A DNA stretch of 12,872 nt from Entrophospora sp. SA101 (lineage: Eukaryota; Glomeromycota; Glomeromycetes; Entrophosporales; Entrophosporaceae). The position numbers and the translations under genes are program-made. The stretch is taken from contig CAUDNR010001450.1 in the NCBI GenBank assembly GCA_958430865.1, positions 1,947-14,818 on the forward strand, written 5' to 3'. Under the pieces are notes generated by a model, which had not been told where the DNA came from, did not search any database, and saw only the letters and a list, made by a program, of their open reading frames with translations. Positions 1 through 6,577 of this stretch are shown in pieces (the stretch's first letter is position 1; each line of letters begins with the position of its first letter).

Positions 1-73
1 TACATTTCCATTTCTGGTATACTAAAGGATATACAAGACCAATAAAAAGTTGTGGGACTAGGTGTCCTGCACT

Positions 74-248
74 ATATCTCGCAAAAAATAAAGTAATTGA
101 ATTTAGTAATGTCATGCGAAAAACAAAGCAATTGAATTTAGTGATATCTCGCAAAAAAATAAAGTAATTGAATTAGTAATGTCACGCGAAAAACAAAGTA
201 ATTGAATTTAGTAAGGTGTCACAAAAAATAAAGCAATTGAATTCAGTA
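74..248. repeat. Five-copy 35-bp tandem repeat
   Basis: Five head-to-tail 35-bp units lie at 74-108, 109-143, 144-178, 179-213 and 214-248. All share the core AAAG(T/C)AATTGAATT(T/C)AGT. Copies 1 and 3 begin ATATCTCGC while copies 2 and 4 begin ATGTCA(T/C)GCG, so the array has a 70-bp dimeric order. The fifth unit is more diverged (AGGTGTCAC). No coding frame runs through it. It is a minisatellite of unknown role. Confidence 0.9.
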
Positions 249-312
249 ACAAAGGTTTATAATTAAAGTGTGGCGTTTTGTCATTCTACAATTAAAAACG
301 GTTAATTATTAA

Positions 313-513
313 TTAATTTTCTTTACTATTACGATTATTATAATGATGTTTATCCTTTCCATTTATCTTCGATACGCGCCCAAAAGCGAATAACCGTTTG
401 CATTTTTTTATTTGTTGTTTGATTGTTGTTACATTATTCACTTTATGTATGATATACACAGCCCATTCACGATCAACAATCAATTTCTTGTTAATTAACA
501 TTAAATCGAACAT
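313..513 (-). CDS. Small hypothetical ORF, doubtful
   Basis: This is a 66-codon ATG-to-stop frame on the minus strand, divergent from the peptide gene at 660. The product would be basic and hydrophilic (start MFDLMLINKK, end NNRNSKEN). It has no signal peptide, membrane segment or motif that I recognise. A start at 513 would leave under 150 bp to the start codon of the next gene, so the two would share one promoter region. It may be a real small gene, an exon of a lost gene, or chance in AT-rich DNA. I cannot tell these apart by eye. Confidence 0.2.
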   Translation of the reverse strand: MFDLMLINKKLIVDREWAVYIIHKVNNVTTIKQQIKKCKRLFAFGRVSKINGKDKHHYNNRNSKEN

Positions 514-575
514 TTAAAAGATCCATTTATTTGTGATTGCGAAGAATAATCAAAATTCTAAAATAACCGGTTTAC

Positions 576-592
576 TATAAATTTTTTATAAA
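576..592 (+). promoter_or_regulatory. TATA-like elements of the peptide gene
   Basis: Two TATA motifs, TATAA at 576-580 and TATAAA at 587-592, lie 68-84 bp upstream of the ATG at 660. That would put transcription start at about 610-625, in the A-rich stretch before the ATG. The start codon context is ATCAAAATGA with A at -3, favourable for initiation. This is a motif match only. Confidence 0.5.
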
Positions 593-659
593 TTCCTCAA
601 CTGCATACAATTTGAAAAAAAAAACCAAAAATCGTTAAGAATTAACTGAACAAATCAAA

Positions 660-2265
660 ATGAAATTCAATATTTCTCTTCTCTTCTTGGCCATCTTTGC
701 TGTTGCTGCTTTAGCAAGTCCAATGGGCGATAACAATAATTTAGAGAAGCGAGGTATTTCATTTATTATTATATTACTATTACAATAAACATCATTATAG
801 CCAAATATCATTGTTTTTGAAAAAATACTAACTATTAGGTTTCATTTGATTTTAAATAATAAATAGTTCCGTAAGTATTTTTGTACTATTATTACAGTCA
901 AAATCATTGTTTTTGAAAACATATTAATTATTGATTTCATTTTATTCTAAATAATAATTAGAGCAGTTACTATTATTATATATAGTCAATATCATTGTTT
1001 TTGAAAACATATAACTGTTGATTGATTTTTTTGATCTATTTTAAATAATAAATAGCAAGTAAGTATTTTCATCATTTACTATTATTACAGTCAATATCAT
1101 TGTTTTTGAAAACATATTAACTGTTGATTGATTCTCGTTTTATTTTAAATAATGAATAGCCTGTAAGTATTTTCATCATTACTATTATTACAGTCAAAAT
1201 CATTGTTTTGAAAACATATTAACTGTTGATTGATTCTTGATTTATTTTAAATAATAAATAGGAAGTAAGTATTCGCTATTATTTATTATTATCATGGTCA
1301 ATATCATTGTTTTTGGAAACATATTAACTGCTAATTTTTACTTTATTTTAAATAATGAATAAGACTGTAAGTATTTTCATCATTACACTATCATTACAGT
1401 CAATATCATTGTTTTGAAAACATGTTAACCATTGATTGTTTTTTGTTTTATTTTAAATAATGAATAGCCTGTAAGTATTTTCATCATTCATTTATTATTA
1501 CAGTCGGTATCATTGATTTTGAAAACATATTAACTGTTGATTGATTTTGTTTTATTTTAAATAATGAATAGCCTGTAAGTATTTTCATCATTTACCATTA
1601 TTACAGTCAATATCATTGTTTTTGAAAACATATTAACTGCTAATTTTTACTTCATTTTAAATAATGAATAGGAAGTAAGTATTCACTATTATTTACTATT
1701 ATTACGGTCAATATCATTGTTTTTGAAAACATATTAACTGCTAATTTTTACTTTTATTTTAAATAATGAATAGCATGTAAATATTTTCATCATTCATTTA
1801 TTATTACAGTCAGTATCATTGTTTTTGAAAACATATTAACTGTTGATTGATTCCTGTTTTATTTTAAATAATAAATAGAAAGTAAGTATTTTCATCATTA
1901 CTATCATTATGGTCAATATCATTGTTTTTGAAAACATATCAACTGTTTGATTGATTCTCGTTTTATTTTAAATAATAAATAGAAAGTAAGTATTTTCATC
2001 AAAGCCAATATCATTGTTTTTGAAACATACTAACTATTAATTTTTATTTTATTTTATTTTAAATAATGAATAAGTCTGTAAGTATTTTTCATCATTACAC
2101 TATCATTACAGTCAATCATTGTTTTTGAAAAAATATTAACTGTTTGATTGATTTTTGTTTTATTAAATAATAATAGAAAGTAAGTATTCTCATCATTTCT
2201 ATTATTACAGTCAATATCATTGTTTTTGAAAACATATTAACTGTTTAATTTTCTCTTTATAGTAA
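660..2265 (+). CDS. Secreted peptide precursor built from single-codon microexons
   Basis: The product is a predicted 46-residue secreted precursor. Exon 1 (660-753) encodes residues 1-31. These are a signal peptide with hydrophobic core LLFLAIFAVAALA (cleavage likely after Ala19), then a short propeptide ending LEKR, a Kex2-type Lys-Arg site. Fourteen tiny exons then supply the mature peptide VPAQPETPPEHKKSK, and the last exon begins with the stop TAA (2263-2265). Each tiny exon lies between an AG acceptor and a GT donor; 12 of the 15 donors are GTAAGT. Lengths 94 + 4 + 4 + 12x3 = 138 nt keep the frame open, and any other acceptor choice at exon 3 breaks it. Weak points are donor 1 (GTATTT), donor 3 (GTTACT) and donor 11 (GTAAAT). 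The peptide is Pro/Glu/Lys-rich with no cysteine. A role as pheromone, effector or other signal is inference; I do not recognise the family. About 91% of the locus is intron. Confidence 0.85.
754..2262 (+). repeat. Array of 15 homologous introns separated by 3-4-nt exons
   Basis: Exon map: 867-870 TTCC, 962-965 AGCA, 1056 CAA, 1160 CCT, 1262 GAA, 1364 ACT, 1468 CCT, 1572 CCT, 1672 GAA, 1774 CAT, 1879 AAA, 1983 AAA, 2075 TCT, 2177 AAA, terminal exon from 2263. Single positions mark the first base of a 3-nt exon. The introns between are 83-113 nt and descend from one ancestor. Each carries a variant of TCAATATCATTGTTTTTG, then a branch-site-like ATTAACTG, CTAAT or CTAAC, a T-rich stretch, and AAATAAT(G/A)AATAG before the exon. 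Direct-repeat period is about 92-117 bp. Intron 6 resembles intron 10, and intron 7 resembles intron 14, more than their neighbours. Confidence 0.92.
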
Positions 2266-3110
2266 ACAAGGCTGTATTTGCTCTTTGGTTCTTTGACAGC
2301 TTCATTTATACTTTAATTTTTGGTTGTAAAAATATTATAAACTGTACTCTTCTTTTTACTTTTATCTTTTATTTTTTATTGGATATTATAATTTTTACGT
2401 TGCATAAGGTTCTCATGCAAACGATAATGTTTATTTTACAACATAGAAAGCAAAAATAAATAAATCAAATTTATACATAATAAGTGTTTATTATAATTCA
2501 AAAAAGCAAGTTTTATGTGTCAATATAAATGTGGAATGAAAAGAAATAAAGTTGTGTTTGATAAAAGAGTTAAATAATAATAATAAGACGAAAATCTAAC
2601 AGTAGACAACGGTAGACACTGAAAAAAACCCCCCATCTGAAGCGAAACATGATTTAAGTCAAATCTCTGCTTCGCTCAGCCTGATGTTTTGAACAAAAAT
2701 GGATAAATTTTTCGGGAATTCGCATGATACGGTGATGTAAAAATAATCGCAACCATTTATCATTTTCGGAAAACGAAAATTTCATCAATTTCAAGCTAGC
2801 ATAGCAAAAAAAGAAAAAACGACCTCTGATTTACTGAAGCTGAGAAATAAAAATGTTTAAAAGATTTGTAAACCGAGTTTACTGTTTCAAGTTAATATTT
2901 ACCATGTAACAAAACATTTCAAATTTGGGTAAAATTGTTAGATTAGGGAAAACATAAAAGAAAAAAATTACACAAATATAAAAATCTATGACATTTGGAA
3001 AGGAACCATAACACAGAAACCTTTCTTTCTTTTCTTTTTTTTTACGTTAAATAATATAATTGTTATTCTCAAAAACACCAAGTCAAATTTATATATTATA
3101 TCTTTATATA
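2266..3110. other. 3' UTR of the peptide gene and intergenic DNA
   Basis: The stretch after the TAA is T-rich with several AATAAA-type polyadenylation signals (about 2453-2464 and 2541-2550). At 2762-2780 there is a perfect 7-bp inverted repeat (ATTTTCG, 5-nt loop, CGAAAAT). A looser inverted pair, CTGAAGCGAA against TTCGCTCAG, lies near 2637-2680. No gene or RNA gene is evident. The A/T-rich DNA before 3111 presumably holds the kinase promoter. Confidence 0.55.
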
Positions 3111-4643
3111 ATGTCATATGATAAGCTATTATTATCATTGTCACCAGAAAGAAAGGAATTTGTATATAAAATTTATATTGAAATACTTAATGATGCAGCA
3201 GTTAATTCTGATAGAGAAAGTAGAAAAGATTATTTTTTTTCATTGGTTGAAAAAAACAAGGAGTTTACTGAAAATGAAAAAGAATATTGTAAGGAAAGGT
3301 TTATTTATAATTTTGAATTAAATAATGCAAAAAATAAAGGGGGAAAACCAAAAGAATGTAACAAGTGCAAATTGACAAGATATTCTGATAGATTCTGTGA
3401 AGGTTGCATCAGTTTACAACTACAGTGTCTTTTTACCACTTGGACATCTGGAAATAACATAATTGATGATTTTATTCAACAATGTCAAATGAAATCATCT
3501 CTACCAAACTATATTTTAGAATGGATACCTTTTGAGCAATTTGAAAAAGTAACAAAGTTGACAGAAGGTGGATTTAGTTCGATTTATACTGCTACATGTA
3601 TAAGAGGGAGTATTGATGATTATGATGAAAATAAAAAGGAATTTAATTATTTCGGGAGGCACAAAGTAGTATTGAAAAGTTTAAATGGTTCAAGTAATCC
3701 AGGAAAAGTTTTTTTTGATGAGGTTGGTAGTTATCATTTAAACAAAATAAACAATATTGTATTATATAATACCAATTGATTTTATATTTAATTTCAGGCA
3801 ATGAATTATTGTAAAATTAAATCGAATTCAATTGTTACTTGCTATGGTATAACTAAATTCCCAAATAATGGAAATTATGCAATGGTTTTAAATCATCATT
3901 CAGAAGGAAATTTAAGGGGTTATTTGCAAAAAAATCATTTAAATTTAACGTTAAACAACAGAATTACAATCTTTTATTATTTATGTTTTGCATTAAATGA
4001 TATACATCAAAAAGATTTAATTCATTGTGATTTACATAGTGGTAATTTATTATTGCAAGGAGGTGGTTGTTATGTTACAGATTTGGGATTATGTGGACCA
4101 GTTGATGAAAAGTCATCAAATAAAGTCTATGGAATTATATCATATGTTGCACCTGAGCTACTTGGAGGCAAAAAGAATGCAAAAAATACAAAAGAAACTG
4201 ATATATATAGTGTTGGGATGTTAATGTGGGAAATATTTGCAGGCCATCCACCATTTGATGATAGAGCTCACAATCATTGCTTGATTTTTGATATATGTGA
4301 AGAAGGTTTACGACCACCAATATTACCTGATATGCCTGATGATTATGCAAAAATGATGCAGAGGTGTTGGGATGTGGATCCATCAAAAAGACCAACTAGT
4401 AGAGAGCTTTGGACATTTGCTGCTAATAAACATGATGAAATTGTTAAAAACAATGATGATAATGATAATAATGATAATAGTAATAATGGTAGTAGTGATT
4501 CGCAACGAGTACACAAATCACATCCAGATGCATATCATACAAGTAGAATATTAGATGAAGAAATTGCTAAATCTAAGGGCTTTAAAAGTTATACAAGTAA
4601 TGATAGTTTGTTAAATAATCTTGGTTTTAACTCTTTTCTCTAG
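3111..4643 (+). CDS. TKL-type protein kinase with N-terminal Cys4 motif
   Basis: Two exons, 3111-3722 and 3798-4643, give 485 residues. The 75-nt intron (GTTGGT...CAG) is phase 0, and its removal restores the alphaC region as FFDEAMNYC running into IVTCYGIT. The N-terminal third holds a zinc-ribbon-like C-x2-C-x9-C-x2-C (Cys83, 86, 96, 99). The kinase domain starts at about residue 140: glycine loop TEGGFSSIY (152-159; first Gly of the usual GxGxxS replaced by Thr), catalytic Lys189 in VVLK, HCD catalytic loop (His280, Asp282, Asn287), DLG (299-301), APE (322-324), then DIYSVGMLMWE and a C-lobe ending at the invariant Arg of PSKRPT. These features predict an active Ser/Thr-type kinase. The C-terminal tail has an Asn/Asp repeat and HPDAYHTSRIL, a tail typical of the expanded Glomeromycotina kinases. 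The substrate is unknown. An in-frame ATG at 3060 would add 17 residues; 3111 is preferred because conserved-looking sequence begins there. Confidence 0.88.
4440..4497 (+). repeat. AAT/GAT trinucleotide tract in the kinase tail
   Basis: A run of AAT, GAT and AGT triplets encodes an Asn/Asp/Ser-rich linker between the kinase C-lobe and the HPDAYHTSR tail motif. Its length is likely to vary between strains because it is triplet-based and stays in frame. Confidence 0.7.
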
Positions 4644-5253
4644 AATGTCAACAAAGGTGAATAAAAAATTTCATTATTAATTAATTGGAAATTGCTATCC
4701 ATTAATTATTACTAACAATATTTAATAGACATTAGATTCTAGTAACAATAGTAAAAGAAAGAATTGATAAATGACTATATAGTTAAATCTTCATTATAAA
4801 TTTATTATTATTTTTTATTTTATCCTATTTTTGTTTCTCGAAGCTAAATTATAATAATGTTTTGAAATAATAAACTTTTTACAGTTTTTTGTTTCTTGTT
4901 AAATGGTGATATTGTGATGGCAAATGATTCAATTAATTAGTTTACAAATTTCACTTTGGTTCCTTCTTTTTGCACCTAAACGAATCTATGAGCACATTTG
5001 ATGGTACCAGATAACTGTAAATAAATAAATATGGCCTTTTTCTAGTTCTATAAAGTTCTTTTATTCATTTGTAATCGATTTGTTTCAGTTGTTTACATTT
5101 ATTGGTCGATTGCAAACTTGCTTTGGTTTACTTGCAAACAATTTAAGTAACTTGTTTAACAGTCTTACTTTTACGATTACCATAATACTACCAGTATTTT
5201 CGATTAACCTTTGGACGGCTAATCTTGCTTGCTCACTAAAGCAAATAAATGTG
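4644..5253. other. Kinase 3' UTR and intergenic DNA
   Basis: The stretch is AT-rich with candidate poly(A) signals (AATAAA near 4660 and 4867). A long frame without stop opens near 5080 on the + strand, but it lacks an ATG and has no recognisable domain. I see no supported gene here. Confidence 0.45.
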
Positions 5254-5331
5254 ACTTTTTACCAAAGCTCCGCAATTGTTACCTTTTACCAAGGCATTAA
5301 CTACGCTCGTTGCCTTTATCAAAGCGCTTGA
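5254..5331. repeat. Degenerate short tandem repeat
   Basis: Three diverged units at about 5254-5280, 5281-5311 and 5312-5331 each open with a variant of CTTT(T/A)(C/T)CAA(A/G)GC preceded by T/A. They are followed by GC-richer spacer such as CTACGCTCGTTGC. The composition stands out from the surrounding AT-rich DNA. The function is unknown, and the units may be debris of an older repeat family. Confidence 0.4.
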
Positions 5332-5520
5332 AACAAAGAAAATAAAGACAATGTTTTTATTTTTATTTTTAAAAGTTTATTGACGATTAATTTATTTAAT
5401 AAAAATAATGATTCTATCACAGAGTTTATTTTATTAGAATGTTAATTATCTACTCTGCGGGGTCCCGAAATTATGCTTTTTCAAGCAAAGACCAGACGTT
5501 ATCCTTTGTTGATCACTACA

Positions 5521-5538
5521 ATAAAGATAAAGATAAAG
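5521..5538. repeat. (ATAAAG)3 hexanucleotide repeat
   Basis: Three perfect ATAAAG copies lie in non-coding DNA. The surrounding 5332-5600 stretch holds no gene I can support. Confidence 0.8.
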
Positions 5539-5600
5539 ATGGGTTTATCATTGCAAAGTAACTCAATCAATCAATATTGATATTACAAAAGCTTCCATAA

Positions 5601-5850
5601 TTATTTACACAGCATTTGACAATAGTTATAACAAGATTTTGCGTAATTATATACTAAAATTAGTTGACCCTGGAACATAAAGTATCGAATCCCCTGATCA
5701 ATTATGGCGCGCCATGCTGGACAAAAAGGGTACTAAAATTTTGTTGCAACAACATGATCGATGATTTTATCTACCCAATCATGTATCACGTTACAAATTG
5801 AGTATTCGTGAAAAAAGGCCTTGGATATATATTTGCAAAATTTTTTTTAA
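5601..5850 (-). pseudogene. Possible coding remnant with one in-frame stop
   Basis: Read on the minus strand, one frame runs for roughly 80 codons down to TAA at 5601-5603, broken only by TAG at 5733-5735. The translation has varied, protein-like composition (for example CNVIHDWVDKIIDHVVATKF before the internal stop and PAWRAIIDQGIRYF after it). No ATG or domain is evident. It may be decayed 3' sequence of the same lost gene as the exon-like segment at 6264-6419. Chance openness is a real alternative. Confidence 0.22.
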
Positions 5851-6263
5851 ATTTTATTAGCCTTTAAAGCAATTTTGCTTGTGTCATTTTTGATTTAATA
5901 TTAAATGACAGCGAATTTGATGTAATAGTTTTACAGCAAATAATTTTTATTTGCTAAAAAAAAAAGGGATCCTAACAAAACAAATTGTCAAAACTAATCT
6001 AAAAATCCTCTAGCACTAGACATTCACAATTGATCTTCACACCATCCTATTAATAGATAATACAACCTAATATCTCCTAATCTCTTCATCCAAGGAAAGG
6101 TGCATTAAAAAGATTGAACTTACTGTTACTAGCTAAGATTAGACAATAAATATTTAGTTGCCTTCATAAACTTTCTCTATGAGTGAACAAATTTACAATA
6201 TCATTATAATATTTTTCTGGATCTCTTGATTTTTCTGCTATTCCATGGTGCCCGCAAACTTAC

Positions 6264-6419
6264 CAGTCTTTTCCGAATTTCTTCTCTTTCTCTTTGAATT
6301 TTGTAAACAAATTTATCATAAAAGAAATTACTTTGTGACATAATGTTCACTTTGTCTGGTTTTGTTGCCAATTGCCTTGCATACATGCATGCATCCTTTA
6401 ACCAAAGAACATCCTCTTT
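6264..6419 (-). pseudogene. Exon-like remnant on the minus strand
   Basis: On the minus strand this 156-nt segment is exactly 52 codons, bounded by an AG (ACATAG) upstream and a perfect GTAAGT donor at 6263-6258. The translation opens KEDVLWLKDACMYARQLATK and ends in a charged, helical-looking stretch (IQREREEIRKRL). I found no matching upstream first exon: the next candidate exon uses an incompatible phase and collides with the CLC promoter. Past the donor a shifted frame continues with EKSRDPEKYYNDIVNLFTH and then stops. It looks like part of a broken gene, but could be an internal exon of an unannotated one. Confidence 0.35.
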
Positions 6420-6577
6420 CTATGTATGGTAGACACCAATTTCTTAATTTTGGGCCCCGATTTTAACAATCATTTCTAAAAATGGGAATAAAAATTTCAA
6501 ATACATGATTGATTGTTCGAGATAGATTTGTAAATTCATATTTAAATATTAATTAATATTAATTGATTAATTTATTC

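Noticed and set aside
834..842. AG directly followed by GT in intron 1 (zero-length exon, recursive splice site)
   Set aside because: AGGTTTC is a weak donor and occurs once only. It is likely coincidental, though recursive splicing was considered.
890..2215. Internal TTACAG sites about 25-40 nt after each donor as the true acceptors, making about 65-nt exons
   Set aside because: Introns that short are unlikely. The sequence after these sites has in-frame TAA/TGA stops in most copies, and several copies have ACGG, ATGG or AAGCC instead of ACAG, so the site is not conserved.
754..2262. Regular direct repeats read as a CRISPR array or a plain minisatellite
   Set aside because: The intervening blocks are 3-4 nt, not spacers. 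The units carry consistent splice sites, and the frame closes on a stop codon after a signal-peptide exon. A non-coding minisatellite would not predict this.
3060..3110. Upstream in-frame ATG of the kinase at 3060
   Set aside because: It adds 17 residues of AT-rich, low-information sequence. The ATG at 3111 begins the hydrophilic stretch that continues into the conserved Cys4 region. It remains possible.
3759..3797. GTATTA at 3759 as the kinase intron donor
   Set aside because: It gives a 39-nt intron and inserts 12 extra residues between the alphaC glutamate region and the NSIVTCYGIT strand. The GTTGGT donor at 3723 gives the expected spacing.
5080..5331. 83-codon frame on the + strand
   Set aside because: It begins at TTG rather than ATG, has no domain, and its end is the degenerate short repeat. 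It is most likely chance openness.
5656..5720. TATCGAATCCCC resembling a tRNA T-loop
   Set aside because: No matching acceptor stem, D-arm or anticodon arm could be drawn around it.
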